A DNA stretch of 64,000 bases from Allomuricauda sp. (GCA_003712125.1 RHLF01000001.1:1116001-1180000); one strand, 5' to 3'; positions 1 through 10,949 are shown, counted from the stretch's first letter. Numbers and translations: made by a program. The notes: a model not told the origin generated them from the letters alone.

Positions 1-1160
1 AGGATGACGCCATTGCCTATCCGAATATTTTGGAACTGCAAATGAACCTTGAGGAAATTGAAAAGGGAGGTTACGACCATTTCATGCTGAAAGAGATTTA
101 TGAGCAACCGCGTGCTATTCTTGACACCTATAGAGGAAGGCTGAGATCAGATCAAGGGATTATCAAGATGGATGGGATTGACCAAAATCTTGAGAAAATA
201 ATGAATGCCAACCGCATTATCATTGTTGCCTGTGGAACTTCATGGCATGCAGGTCTGGTGGCAGAATACATTTTTGAGGACTTGGCACGAATTCCGGTCG
301 AAGTCGAATATGCATCAGAATTTAGATACAGGAATCCTGTCATAACGGATAAGGACGTATTAATAGCAATTTCCCAGTCTGGGGAAACTGCCGACACCTT
401 GGCCGCAATAAAATTGGCCAAGGAAAGAGGTGCTTTTGTATTTGGAGTTTGCAATGTCGTTGGTTCTTCCATAGCACGTGAAACCCATGCTGGTGCCTAT
501 ACGCATGCTGGTCCAGAAATTGGGGTGGCTTCCACTAAGGCGTTTACCACACAGATCACCGTACTTACTTTGATTGCCTTAAAATTGGCCAAGGAAAAAG
601 GGATGCTTTCCAAATCAAAATTTCATGAGTACTTGACTGAACTGGAAGGAGTTCCTGCCAAAGTTGAGAAAAGCTTGGAATCAAATGAATTGGTAGAGCA
701 GATTGCTGAGGTGTACAAAGATGCCGAAAACTGTCTTTATTTAGGACGGGGGTATAATTTTCCTGTTGCACTTGAAGGTGCCCTAAAACTAAAAGAAATC
801 AGCTACATTCATGCCGAGGGTTACCCGGCGGCAGAGATGAAACACGGTCCTATTGCACTTATTGATGAGCAAATGCCGGTGGTGGTAATCGCAACACGAA
901 AAGGTCATTATGAAAAAGTGGTCAGCAACATCCAAGAAATAAAGTCAAGAAGCGGTAAGATTATTGCCGTTGTTACCGAAGGCGACAAAACGGTTAAGGA
1001 ACTTGCCGATCATGTCGTTGAGGTGCCAGAGATATCTGAAAGTTTGACACCTTTGCTAACAACCATACCCTTGCAGCTATTATCGTATCACATAGCCGTT
1101 ATGCGGGGATGTAACGTGGATCAACCTCGAAACCTAGCGAAATCGGTTACTGTAGAGTAA
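1..1160 (+). CDS. glmS: GlmS, glutamine--fructose-6-phosphate aminotransferase (3' part)
   Basis: Makes glucosamine-6-phosphate from fructose-6-phosphate and glutamine, the first step towards UDP-GlcNAc for peptidoglycan. The reading frame is open from base 3 (DDAIAYPN...), so the gene starts upstream and the N-terminal glutaminase domain is outside the window. What remains is both sugar isomerase (SIS) domains: the first carries the SQSGETADT phosphosugar-binding loop, and the protein ends LAKSVTVE, the usual GlmS C-terminus carrying the catalytic lysine. No damage is visible. It is followed by a strong terminator, so it ends its transcription unit. Identification is secure; only the 5' part is unseen. 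Confidence 0.97.
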   Translation, partial: DDAIAYPNILELQMNLEEIEKGGYDHFMLKEIYEQPRAILDTYRGRLRSDQGIIKMDGIDQNLEKIMNANRIIIVACGTSWHAGLVAEYIFEDLARIPVEVEYASEFRYRNPVITDKDVLIAISQSGETADTLAAIKLAKERGAFVFGVCNVVGSSIARETHAGAYTHAGPEIGVASTKAFTTQITVLTLIALKLAKEKGMLSKSKFHEYLTELEGVPAKVEKSLESNELVEQIAEVYKDAENCLYLGRGYNFPVALEGALKLKEISYIHAEGYPAAEMKHGPIALIDEQMPVVVIATRKGHYEKVVSNIQEIKSRSGKIIAVVTEGDKTVKELADHVVEVPEISESLTPLLTTIPLQLLSYHIAVMRGCNVDQPRNLAKSVTVE

Positions 1161-1182
1161 CAAGGTTTACCAACAAAATTGT

Positions 1183-1212
1183 AAAAAGCCGCTTTTTAGA
1201 GCGGCTTTTTTA
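1183..1212 (+). terminator. Rho-independent terminator after glmS
   Basis: A 10-bp stem (AAAAAGCCGC paired with GCGGCTTTTT) around an 8-nt loop, ending in a T run, 22 bases after the glmS stop. Confidence 0.92.
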
Positions 1213-1367
1213 TTAATTTAATACACGATAGAACAAAATATTGAGAAAAAAATACTATGCATGCATAATTTTTTTTGTTTTACTCTTTTTGAAAGTGAAA
1301 AAAAATGTATATTCCGCACCAGTATTCAATACTTGCTTAAAACTAACTTAACACAAATACAAAAACG

Positions 1368-4130
1368 ATGAGAAGAGTAATAAGTGTCTTTTTCATGCTG
1401 TTTGCCATTTTTACCTATGGTCAAACAACAATTACGGGTACTGTAGTTGACGAAAATGGAAATCCTGTTCCAAACGCAAATGTTGTGGTCGTAGGTAAAG
1501 CGGAAGGTGCAGTTGCAGACTTTGACGGTAACTTTACCTTGGAAACTACCGAAACCCCACCTTTTCAGATACGTGTAACCAGCCTGGGTTATACAGAAAC
1601 TACGGTGGAGGTAACCAGCAACAATCAAACCCTTTCAATAGTTTTGAATGAATCCTCTACCTTATTGGATGAGATTGTGATTTCTGCTTCGCGTACCCCG
1701 GAACGAATTTTCGAATCTCCGGTATCTGTTGAACGATTTGGAATACGCGATATTCAAAACACCACTGCAGAATCGTTTTACGGTGGTTTGCAAAATTTAA
1801 AGGGTGTTGATATCAATACCAACAGTTTGACGTTTCAATCGATCAATACTAGAGGTTTTGCCACCTTTGCCAATGTTAGATTTATGCAGTTGGTCGACGG
1901 TATGGACAATACTGCTCCTGGTCTCAACTTCGTCTTGGGTAACCTTGTTGGTATGAATGAGTTGGATGTTCAGAGTGTTGAAATCTTACCTGGTGCTTCT
2001 TCTGCATTGTATGGTGCCGGTGCCTTTAACGGTATTTTATTTATGCGGAGTAAGAATCCTTTCGACTTTCAAGGAATCAGTGCATACGGAAAAACAGGGA
2101 TAACCTCTCAAGAAACAGCAGGGGATAATCAATATTATGATTTTGGTATTCGCGCAGCCCATGCTTTTAGCGATAAGTTCGCCATGAAAGCAAGCTTTTC
2201 ATTCCTACAGGGTGAAGATTGGCATGCGAACCGTACCGATGATGTAAATAACCCAGGTGCAGACCGGACCAACCCTGGTTACAATGGGTTGAATGTATAT
2301 GGTGATGAGGTAGGTATAACTTTGAATTTTGACCAACTTTCACCTGTTCCAGTTGCCCCGGGCACCTTTGGGTCTGCCTTTGTAACAAGAACGGGTTATG
2401 AAGAGTCTGTTTTGGCCAACTATAATGCACAAAGCGTTAAGGCCGATTGGGCGTTACACTACCGACCTTTTGCAAATGACTTGGAGTTGATATATAATGG
2501 TCGAATAGGTCGAGGTACAACCATCTATCAAGGAGCCAACAGATATGCTGTGACCGGATTTAAAATGCAACAGCATAAATTGGAATTGAAAAATGACAAC
2601 TTTTTCCTAAGAGGATATATTGTTTCAGAAAATTCCGGGGATGCCTATGATACCCGCTTTGCGGCTATTAATGTGAACAGAAGTTGGAAATCTGATGCGC
2701 AATGGTTTGGCGACTATGCAGCAACATACCTTGGCGCAAGACTTGGGGTCGGAACAGGTGTTTTAGCTACTGATGAGCAGGCACATGCTGCGGCGAGAGC
2801 AGCAGCTGATACCGGAAGGCTAATTCCAGGTACACCACAATTTGAGAGTGCTTTTAATCGTGTTATTTCTGATGGTGATTTGACCACGGGTGCCAAGTTT
2901 ATCGATAACACCAAATTCAGACACGTCAACGGAAATTACAATTTGGCGCATTTGATTGATGATTGGGCCGATATTCAAATTGGGGGTTCTTATAGACAAT
3001 ATGAATTGAATTCCAATGGTACCATATTTACCGATTTTGACGGACCTATTAAATATGATGAATACGGTGGGTATGCCCAACTTCAAAAGAAATTATTGGA
3101 CGACCGCTTAAAACTTACCTTGTCAGGACGTTATGATAAAAATGAGTTTTTAGATGGATTCGTTTCCCCAAGAGCAGCTCTAGGTATCACATTGGGCGAG
3201 AACAGAAACCACAATTTGAGATTTTCAATTCAGCAAGGTTTTAGAAACCCGACCACACAAGACTTTTTCATAGGTCTAAACGTTGGAAATGCTGTTTTGG
3301 TGGGTTCCGCTCCAACAAACTTGGATCGTGATGTGAGAACCTTTGATATCAGTGCGGCGGGTCAAGCAGTTGTTGGCTCAAGCACAGCACAAGTCGTAGG
3401 ACGACAAGCCTATGAGAATGCGTTCTTGTTGAGTTCGGTTAATGCTGGGGCACCACAAGGTGTGGTTACGCCATTAATTAAGCCTGAAGAAATTACAGCC
3501 TATGAAGTCGGTTATCGAGCTCAGCTTGGTAAAGTATCCATAGACTTGAACGGGTATTACAATCAATACAATGATTTTATAGCCTTGCGAACAGTGCTAG
3601 TTCCATTTTATGGGCAAGTAGGGGATAATGCCCTTTCCCTATTGGCACTTCAAAATGGAGATTTCTTCCCGTATCAGGTGTACACCAATTCAGAAGAAAA
3701 TGTAAATTCTTATGGAGGTAATATTGGTGTTGAAACCAAAATATTTGGAAACTTTGATTTGGGGGCTAATTATTCATACAATAAGCTAGACGTTAATGAA
3801 TCGGCTATCGCAGCTTCTAACCTACGTCTCAATTTTAACACGCCCGAACATAAGGTGAAGGTTTCCTTTGGGAACACAGAGTTGTTTAAGAACTTTGGTT
3901 TTGGCCTAAATTGGAGATGGAGTGATGAGTATTTCTGGGAAGCATCTTTTGGAGATGGTACTATCGAATCGTTCAGCGTTTTGGATGCCCAATTCAACTA
4001 CTCGGTACCGAGTATCAAATCGGTATTTAAAGCGGGTGGCTCCAACATTTTGGGAGACGAGTATGTGACTGCATTTGGTACGGGTAATATTGGATCCATT
4101 TATTATGTGAGTTGGACAATCAATCCGTAA
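1368..4130 (+). CDS. TonB-dependent outer-membrane receptor with carboxypeptidase-like regulatory domain
   Basis: A 920-residue outer-membrane receptor. Residues 1-18 form a signal peptide ending TYG-Q. Residues about 20-105 are a CarboxypepD_reg-like beta-sandwich (TITGTVVDENGNPVPNANV). A plug domain follows (about 110-230, with the SALYGAGAFNG stretch), then a 22-strand type barrel to the C-terminus. It is monocistronic between two terminators, with no SusD partner and no adjacent transporter, so the substrate cannot be read from context. The plug resembles receptors for organic compounds or cofactors more than classic siderophore receptors, but that is weak. The ATG at 1368 directly precedes the signal peptide. 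The about 200-bp AT-rich upstream region probably holds its promoter, but no clear TAnnTTTG box was found. Confidence 0.9.
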   Translation: MRRVISVFFMLFAIFTYGQTTITGTVVDENGNPVPNANVVVVGKAEGAVADFDGNFTLETTETPPFQIRVTSLGYTETTVEVTSNNQTLSIVLNESSTLLDEIVISASRTPERIFESPVSVERFGIRDIQNTTAESFYGGLQNLKGVDINTNSLTFQSINTRGFATFANVRFMQLVDGMDNTAPGLNFVLGNLVGMNELDVQSVEILPGASSALYGAGAFNGILFMRSKNPFDFQGISAYGKTGITSQETAGDNQYYDFGIRAAHAFSDKFAMKASFSFLQGEDWHANRTDDVNNPGADRTNPGYNGLNVYGDEVGITLNFDQLSPVPVAPGTFGSAFVTRTGYEESVLANYNAQSVKADWALHYRPFANDLELIYNGRIGRGTTIYQGANRYAVTGFKMQQHKLELKNDNFFLRGYIVSENSGDAYDTRFAAINVNRSWKSDAQWFGDYAATYLGARLGVGTGVLATDEQAHAAARAAADTGRLIPGTPQFESAFNRVISDGDLTTGAKFIDNTKFRHVNGNYNLAHLIDDWADIQIGGSYRQYELNSNGTIFTDFDGPIKYDEYGGYAQLQKKLLDDRLKLTLSGRYDKNEFLDGFVSPRAALGITLGENRNHNLRFSIQQGFRNPTTQDFFIGLNVGNAVLVGSAPTNLDRDVRTFDISAAGQAVVGSSTAQVVGRQAYENAFLLSSVNAGAPQGVVTPLIKPEEITAYEVGYRAQLGKVSIDLNGYYNQYNDFIALRTVLVPFYGQVGDNALSLLALQNGDFFPYQVYTNSEENVNSYGGNIGVETKIFGNFDLGANYSYNKLDVNESAIAASNLRLNFNTPEHKVKVSFGNTELFKNFGFGLNWRWSDEYFWEASFGDGTIESFSVLDAQFNYSVPSIKSVFKAGGSNILGDEYVTAFGTGNIGSIYYVSWTINP

Positions 4131-4152
4131 AAAATCAGATATAACAATAAGG

Positions 4153-4182
4153 AAAAAGGTGTCGTCAACGACACCTTTTTTT
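4153..4182 (+). terminator. Rho-independent terminator after the receptor
   Basis: Stem AAAAAGGTGTCG / CGACACCTTTTT with a TCAA loop and a T run, 22 bases after the receptor stop. Confidence 0.92.
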
Positions 4183-4231
4183 ATGCCTAAAAAAAGAGGT
4201 TTGGAAGTTTCTTTTAACGAAGGGAAAACCA

Positions 4232-4239
4232 TATCTTTG
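4232..4239 (+). promoter_or_regulatory. Bacteroidota -7 box for atpDC
   Basis: TATCTTTG matches the TAnnTTTG consensus exactly and lies 62 bases before the atpD ATG. A TTTC at 4208-4211 is a weak -33 candidate. Confidence 0.65.
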
Positions 4240-4289
4240 CGCCCGAAAATTAATAGCTTATTTCCTACGATGAAATAGGTTTGAATTGA

Positions 4290-5810
<1,521 letters not shown>

Positions 5811-5815
5811 GACCT

Positions 5816-6094
5816 ATGTATTTAGAAATTGTATCTCCAGAAGCGACCTTATTTGCCGGTGAAGTGACCTCGGTTACGGTTCCTGGCATAAATGGTGAGT
5901 TTCAAATGTTGCAAAATCACGCACCTGTAGTTTCGTTACTGCAAGAAGGTGAGGTAAAAGTGCAGGGAAATATTGAAATAGAGGAAGAATTCGAAAAGAA
6001 ATTCTCTAAAGGTGCCAATGGGGAAACCATATTGGCCATCACCAGTGGTACGGTAGAAATGAATGATAACAAAGTAATTGTGCTGGCAGATTAA
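5816..6094 (+). CDS. atpC: F0F1 ATP synthase subunit epsilon
   Basis: Epsilon subunit of the central stalk, which couples rotation to catalysis and can inhibit ATP hydrolysis. At 92 residues it has only the N-terminal beta-sandwich domain (MYLEIVSPEATLFAGEV, typical family start) and lacks the C-terminal helical hairpin of the about 138-residue E. coli protein. This short form is usual in Bacteroidota. It is cotranscribed with atpD (5-base gap) and ended by the terminator at 6116. Identification is firm. Confidence 0.95.
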   Translation: MYLEIVSPEATLFAGEVTSVTVPGINGEFQMLQNHAPVVSLLQEGEVKVQGNIEIEEEFEKKFSKGANGETILAITSGTVEMNDNKVIVLAD

Positions 6095-6115
6095 TTGCAG
6101 GCCTACAATAATCTT

Positions 6116-6148
6116 AAAAAAGCCACTTCAAATTGAAGTGGCTTTTTT
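6116..6148 (+). terminator. Rho-independent terminator after atpC
   Basis: Stem GCCACTTC / GAAGTGGC preceded by an A run and followed by six T, ending 13 bases before the next gene. Confidence 0.92.
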
Positions 6149-6161
6149 GTTAATTTGAATA

Positions 6162-6686
6162 ATGGAGGGTTACATCATAAGGGAGGGCAATCGACCTTGG
6201 TGGCAAAGACTAATTGCTGCTTTGCTCTATACCGTTACTTTCGTTCTGCTATTGCTGTTCTTTACCAACTTTCAATTTACATTAGATACCAAGATGCTCA
6301 AAGGAAGTTTCGGATTGTTGGAAATTTCCATTTTTACTTTTTTTAATGCCTTGGCATTTTCAGTGGTACGCGATTTTGTTTTCGATATTGAAAACGGAAG
6401 ATTCAAGATATTATATTGCGTTGGTCCCATCGAGCTTGGTAGTTGGCGAAAACTTCCAGAAATAGAATATGTTTCCGTTTTTAAACAGCTGCTTGCAGAT
6501 GGCAATTATGTTTATGAAACGAACCTATGGTACCAAGGAAATAGGCATATGGAAATCTACGAAAACTTAGATAAGGCAATGGCATTCGAAATGGGAAGGG
6601 AAATAGCCAAAATCTTGAATGTCTCCCTCTTGGATGCTACCGTGCCGAACAATTATGTTTGGGTAGATGTAGACTTTCAAAAATGA
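6162..6686 (+). CDS. Conserved hypothetical membrane protein
   Basis: A 174-residue protein of unknown function. Two hydrophobic helices are visible near residues 15-36 and 48-70, then a soluble, mixed alpha/beta C-terminal half of about 100 residues (LGSWRKLPEIEYVSVF...). That half resembles a PH-like fold seen in small flavobacterial membrane proteins, but I do not recognise the family. It begins right after the atpC terminator, so readthrough from atpDC is possible. It is convergent with the GNAT gene, with 20 bases between stops. The ATG at 6162 is the first in frame; no other start is favoured. Confidence 0.7.
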   Translation: MEGYIIREGNRPWWQRLIAALLYTVTFVLLLLFFTNFQFTLDTKMLKGSFGLLEISIFTFFNALAFSVVRDFVFDIENGRFKILYCVGPIELGSWRKLPEIEYVSVFKQLLADGNYVYETNLWYQGNRHMEIYENLDKAMAFEMGREIAKILNVSLLDATVPNNYVWVDVDFQK

Positions 6687-6706
6687 ATGTACGCTTCATA
6701 CGCCAA

Positions 6707-7258
6707 TTAATCGCCAGGTTGATATTCCAATACAATTAAAGACCATTCCTTACCATCAGCGGCATAGCGTTTAAGTTCTTTAAAACCTAGGGCCGCATGG
6801 GCGCGCATTGAACGTGTGTTTTTGGTATCCACTTCTGTAATTATACGCGAAAAATGGGGACTTAAAAACTGTTGCATGTTGCGATAAAGCCCCCTAAAAA
6901 CGCCTTGGCCTCGAAAGGCCTTAGCAACACATATTTGACCCATAATAATATAATCTGCTGATGTTAAAATGACGGTATTTATTTCTGTAAACATGGGTTT
7001 GAGCACTTCTATTTCTGTAGCAAATTTAGGATGCATTGAAAGGGCATAACCAACCACTCTTTCCTCGGCGATTGCGAGGGTGTGCGGACAGGCATCATTC
7101 ATCTTTTTTAGCAAATCAAAATCATGTTCAACAGTCAAAAAGCCTTCTTCTTCGATTTCAGTTTCAGTAAGGTTTTTTGGTAAATTGAGTTGTTGTAGCG
7201 CCAAAATTTCATGAACTTCCTTTTCTGTTTTTGCTTGTTTATAAGCAATCATAAACAT
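6707..7258 (-). CDS. GNAT-family N-acetyltransferase
   Basis: A probable acetyl-CoA-dependent acetyltransferase of unknown substrate, about 183 residues. The GNAT core motif A is visible as GQICVAKAFRGQGVFRGLY (pyrophosphate-binding R-x-x-G-x-G type loop RGQGVF), followed by TKNTRSMRAHAALGF, the usual motif B helix. The frame extends upstream, but the start is placed at ATG 7258, with 7252 as an alternative, because the extra residues overlap the divergent bioF start. A -7-like box TATCTTTA lies at 7275-7268 on this strand. The gene is divergent from bioF with overlapping promoters. Confidence 0.82.
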   Translation of the reverse strand: MFMIAYKQAKTEKEVHEILALQQLNLPKNLTETEIEEEGFLTVEHDFDLLKKMNDACPHTLAIAEERVVGYALSMHPKFATEIEVLKPMFTEINTVILTSADYIIMGQICVAKAFRGQGVFRGLYRNMQQFLSPHFSRIITEVDTKNTRSMRAHAALGFKELKRYAADGKEWSLIVLEYQPGD

Positions 7259-7267
7259 CCATTTCAA

Positions 7268-7284
7268 TAAAGATAGTACATTTG
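7268..7284. promoter_or_regulatory. Divergent promoter pair, GNAT gene and bioF
   Basis: On the plus strand TACATTTG (7277-7284) is a perfect -7 box ending three bases before the bioF ATG. On the minus strand TATCTTTA (7275-7268) is a one-mismatch -7 box for the GNAT gene. The two boxes lie back to back, so occupancy may be mutually exclusive. Confidence 0.6.
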
Positions 7285-7287
7285 AAA

Positions 7288-8448
7288 ATGTCCAATTTTC
7301 CAAAAAAGTTAGCGCAAAAAATAGCTGGTAGGAAGGCTGAAAATGCCTTTAGAAAATTAGATGGTCCGCGAAATTTAATTGATTTTTCATCCAATGATTA
7401 TTTGGGCTTTGCAACCAGTTCTAAGTTGGATGAATATGCCCAAGGATTTTTGAAAACAGGTAAGGGCAATATGAAGTGTGGCGCCACGGGTTCACGTTTG
7501 TTGACCGGCAACCATGAACTTTATGCGAAGTTGGAAAATCACTTGGCAATATTTCACAATGCAGAAGCTGCACTCGTCTTCAATTCGGGATATGATGCGA
7601 ATTTGGGCTTTTTTTCTTCGGTGCCCCAGCGCAATGATATTGTTTTATACGATGAATTGTGTCATGCCAGCATTCGTGATGGCATAAAACTTGGACTGGC
7701 CAAGAGCTTTAAGTTTGAGCACAATAATTTTGAGGACTTGCAACGCAAGCTTGATTTGGCCAAAGAAAAGTCGGGTCAGGCTGATGCAGTGGAGGTGTAT
7801 GTGGTAACAGAATCTGTTTTCTCCATGGATGGTGATTCCCCTGACCTCTTAGACTTAGCCGAACTATGCAAAGAAAAAGCATTGCGATTGATTGTTGACG
7901 AAGCTCATGCAGTAGGGGTTTTTAATAGGGGCAGGGTTCATGAATGGTCGCTTGAAGACCAGGTGTTTGCCCGGATTATAACGTTTGGAAAGGCGCTGGG
8001 CTGTCATGGTGCGGCCATTCTTGGTAATCATGAACTAAAAGAATACCTGGTAAACTTTGCTCGAAGTCTAATTTACTCCACGGCATTGTCCCCACATGCC
8101 ATCGGCATGGTATTGGCCGCATACCAAGAAATGCAAGGCAACCATGGGCTAAAGAACATGAGGCAACTTAGGCAGAGCATTACGTTTTTTAATCATGAAA
8201 TTGATAAAAACGGACTACGTTCTTGTTTCAAAAAAAGTGATTCAGCAATTCAGGTTTGTCAAATAGGGGGTAATGCAAAAGTGAAGGCAATCGCTGGTGT
8301 ATTGATCGAAAAAGGGTTTGATGTGAGACCCATTCTCGCACCAACCGTACCAAAACATCAAGAACGATTACGGTTTTGCATCCATTCTTTTAATACGGAA
8401 GAAGAAATAAAAAAAGTGCTACAAACTTTAAAAACCAGTTTAGAATGA
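7288..8448 (+). CDS. bioF: 8-amino-7-oxononanoate synthase (KAPA synthase)
   Basis: PLP-dependent alpha-oxoamine synthase condensing pimeloyl thioester with alanine in biotin synthesis; cytosolic homodimer. With the ATG at 7288 it is 386 residues, normal for BioF. Visible features are FSSNDYLGF near residue 33, GSRLLTGNHELY near 68, the PLP-ring histidine in ELCHASIRDG, DEAHAVG at 204-210 and the Schiff-base lysine K235 in TFGKALG. It overlaps the next gene by 4 bases (ATGA), giving translational coupling. The promoter box ends only three bases upstream and there is no Shine-Dalgarno sequence, so the transcript may be leaderless. Confidence 0.93.
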   Translation: MSNFPKKLAQKIAGRKAENAFRKLDGPRNLIDFSSNDYLGFATSSKLDEYAQGFLKTGKGNMKCGATGSRLLTGNHELYAKLENHLAIFHNAEAALVFNSGYDANLGFFSSVPQRNDIVLYDELCHASIRDGIKLGLAKSFKFEHNNFEDLQRKLDLAKEKSGQADAVEVYVVTESVFSMDGDSPDLLDLAELCKEKALRLIVDEAHAVGVFNRGRVHEWSLEDQVFARIITFGKALGCHGAAILGNHELKEYLVNFARSLIYSTALSPHAIGMVLAAYQEMQGNHGLKNMRQLRQSITFFNHEIDKNGLRSCFKKSDSAIQVCQIGGNAKVKAIAGVLIEKGFDVRPILAPTVPKHQERLRFCIHSFNTEEEIKKVLQTLKTSLE

Positions 8449-8828
8449 CAAACCAGTGGATCACCTTGGGAAGTTTCGAGTTTCAATCCGATGTGCAGGT
8501 CATTAAGGGGAAACTGGAGTCGGAGGGCATACAAGTAAACCTTAAAGATGAAAATACGGTGGGTGTTGAACCTTTCGCCAGTAATGCCATTGGAGGAATA
8601 AAACTTCAAGTATTAAAGCAAGATGAAGCATCCGCCAGAGCTATATATGATCAGATACGGAATTATGCGGTAGACGAGGAAGGCAATCTCATTACCTGTC
8701 CGAATTGCAAGAAACAAAGAACAGAAGTTTATTATACAAGGAATACGCTTATGTACAAACTGTTTCCTTTTTTTGAGCCCAAAAAATACCGGTGTTTGCA
8801 CTGCAACTTTATTCGAAGAGCCTCATGA
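8445..8828 (+). CDS. DUF2007-type protein with C-terminal zinc ribbon
   Basis: A 127-residue protein. Residues about 4-70 look like a DUF2007 (putative signal-transducing, PII-like fold) domain: WITLGSFEFQSDVQVIKGKL and a GGIKLQVLKQDEASARAIY stretch. The C-terminus has a CPNCKK...CLHC pair of CxxC motifs, consistent with a zinc ribbon. Its function is not known. It overlaps bioF by 4 bases and bioD by 4 bases, so it is translated as part of the biotin operon. Whether it has a biotin-related role or is only carried there cannot be told from sequence. Confidence 0.75.
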   Translation: MTNQWITLGSFEFQSDVQVIKGKLESEGIQVNLKDENTVGVEPFASNAIGGIKLQVLKQDEASARAIYDQIRNYAVDEEGNLITCPNCKKQRTEVYYTRNTLMYKLFPFFEPKKYRCLHCNFIRRAS

Positions 8829-9439
8829 AATTATTTGTCACAGGAATATCCACTGAGGTGGGGAAAACCATTACTTCAGCCATACTGGTTGAAGCCTTGC
8901 AGGCAGATTATTGGAAACCTATTCAAGCTGGAGATTTAGATAATTCCGATAGCCATAAGATCAATCAATTGATATCCAACAAAAAAACGAAAATACACCC
9001 CAACTCCTACGCCCTAAAGACTCCCATGAGTCCCCATGCAGCAGCGGAAATCGATGGTGTTGAAATTGATTTGTCTTCCATCGTTGAGCCCGAAACAGAC
9101 AATCATTTGGTGATCGAAGGAGCTGGAGGCCTTCTGGTACCCTTGAACGATACGGATACCATTTTTGATTTAATTCGTCCAGCATACAAAGTTGTGGTCG
9201 TTTCTCGCCATTATCTGGGAAGTATAAACCATAGCCTATTGACGTTGAATGCCCTAAAGGACAAAGGATTTAAACCGGGCATAATCTTTAGTGGAAATGA
9301 GCATAAAACAACTGAAAGCATCATTTTAAAAAAGACAAATGCGGTTTTTTTGGGTCGCATAAATGAAGAAAGAAGGTTCGATAAGACCAAAGTTTTGGAT
9401 TATGCAAAGAAGTTCAAAGCGAACTTGCTTTCATTTTGA
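8825..9439 (+). CDS. bioD: Dethiobiotin synthetase
   Basis: ATP-dependent carboxylation of diaminopelargonate to dethiobiotin, the penultimate step of biotin synthesis. It has 204 residues from ATG 8825, which overlaps the previous stop (ATGA). The frame is open further upstream, but the family start is MKLFVTGISTEVGKT, containing the P-loop. The EGAGGLLVPL segment is the conserved BioD core, and WKPIQAGDLDNSD carries the substrate loop. The last 9 bases overlap the convergent glycosyltransferase gene. Confidence 0.93.
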   Translation: MKLFVTGISTEVGKTITSAILVEALQADYWKPIQAGDLDNSDSHKINQLISNKKTKIHPNSYALKTPMSPHAAAEIDGVEIDLSSIVEPETDNHLVIEGAGGLLVPLNDTDTIFDLIRPAYKVVVVSRHYLGSINHSLLTLNALKDKGFKPGIIFSGNEHKTTESIILKKTNAVFLGRINEERRFDKTKVLDYAKKFKANLLSF

Positions 9440-10918
9440 GCGCTTGTAAATAGCTGCCTGATCAATAACAGCGATTTTGGTATAATAATCGTGTAGATAG
9501 GCATTGACATATTGGTTCAGATTGGGAAATTCTTTACTGAACACTTTTCGTTTCTCACGTACTACGATTACGTTTGGACGAACGTCCTCCAAAATATGCA
9601 CCAGCTCATCCATACTGTCCTTACGGGGGTTATTCATAAAGGGGAAGAGTTCCTCGCGTGTAATATTACTGGGGTGTATGGCTACCTTGGTGGGTGGCAT
9701 TTCTCCTAAAACCCAATAACCAATATGGTATTCTGTAAAGAAAACATTTTTGGTGTCAATCTTATTTTCTAGAAGGTACTGGGGCACAGTAAAACCCTCT
9801 CCATTATAAAAACTTCCGTTTTGCGCCTTGTTTTGAATAATGTTTGCATATTCTATATAAGATTCAAAGGGAATCAGGAGTGCTGCAAAAAACACCATAT
9901 ACCCTATGTTGGGGTTTTTCGGCGATTTTAATTTATTCAATGCGATTCCTAACAAGAGTAAAAGAAAAGGGTACAGTTGTATCAAGTAGTGACCGTTTAT
10001 CTTTCCTGTTTGTAGAAAAGAAACGACTATCCCAGCCAGAATAGCCAGTAGAAGTTGTATTTCTCTAGCCCTATAGTTCAATAGTTTAAACTTGATTAGA
10101 ACCAAAATCACTGAAAGGAGGACGGCACAAAAAGGAAGTACATGAAATACCGAATTGATTTTTGTTGAGGAATAGGCCAAAGGTGCCATGAAGACAGAAT
10201 CCCACCAAATGGTCGTTTTGCCTTGCAAGTAATAGGGCACAGCCGTGATGATAAGGGCCAATAACATGCCCATGACCCATAAGATCAATTTGAAGAGTTC
10301 TTCTTTTACTTTTTTATCCTTAATTATTTCGTACAATAAGAAAAGTCCCAAAAAGAAAGCTGGATAAACCATGTTGAGCTTTGACAATATTGCAGCCCCA
10401 ATGAGTAGCCCCGATACGAAAAACCAAACCTTATCTTTTTTGGAAAGAAGGATATAAAGACCCATACAAAAAGGTAAAACAGAGATATGCTCAGACATTA
10501 CGCCTTGTACGCTACCAAAGAGGCTTTGTAGGAGCACACAGCAGATTGCCGTCCAAAAAGCAACCTTTTTCGTTGATAGGTGAGCACCTATTTTATAGGT
10601 ATATATTGCCGTAATACCAACAAGAATGCTGCCCAGTAAGCGAATCATGAGAAGACTTTTGCCAAAGATTTTGATGATGGCTGCAAAAAACAAAAAGGTG
10701 AGCGGAGGTTTAAGATCCCACAATTGGGTATAGGGTAAAAATCCATCGACCCAAGACTGGGCCATTAAGATAAATGTACTTTCATCCCGATCGATATAAT
10801 CCCTAAAAAAGAAGGGAAAACGCAGGAACAATGCTAGCGATAAAATAAGGGTTACAACTTTAGCAAATCGCATTTCCCCATAATTGGGGGTTAAAAAAAC
10901 CAAAAGTCTTTGCAGCAT
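9431..10918 (-). CDS. GT-C fold glycosyltransferase, PMT/ArnT-like (family 39 type)
   Basis: An integral membrane glycosyltransferase, 495 residues with about 10-12 hydrophobic helices, probably using a polyprenyl-phosphate-linked sugar. The first extracytoplasmic loop has the acidic pair in FRDYIDRDESTF (near residue 40), typical of GT-C catalytic sites. WDLKPPLTF follows, a motif shared by the PMT_2/ArnT group. The C-terminal soluble part is about 120 residues. The acceptor is unknown. It lies between bioD and bioA on the opposite strand, so it splits the biotin cluster physically. The start could also be the internal Met at residue 16. Confidence 0.8.
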   Translation of the reverse strand: MLQRLLVFLTPNYGEMRFAKVVTLILSLALFLRFPFFFRDYIDRDESTFILMAQSWVDGFLPYTQLWDLKPPLTFLFFAAIIKIFGKSLLMIRLLGSILVGITAIYTYKIGAHLSTKKVAFWTAICCVLLQSLFGSVQGVMSEHISVLPFCMGLYILLSKKDKVWFFVSGLLIGAAILSKLNMVYPAFFLGLFLLYEIIKDKKVKEELFKLILWVMGMLLALIITAVPYYLQGKTTIWWDSVFMAPLAYSSTKINSVFHVLPFCAVLLSVILVLIKFKLLNYRAREIQLLLAILAGIVVSFLQTGKINGHYLIQLYPFLLLLLGIALNKLKSPKNPNIGYMVFFAALLIPFESYIEYANIIQNKAQNGSFYNGEGFTVPQYLLENKIDTKNVFFTEYHIGYWVLGEMPPTKVAIHPSNITREELFPFMNNPRKDSMDELVHILEDVRPNVIVVREKRKVFSKEFPNLNQYVNAYLHDYYTKIAVIDQAAIYKRSK

Positions 10919-10949
10919 TCTGAAATCAGGTTTTCTTGGTATTAATTAC

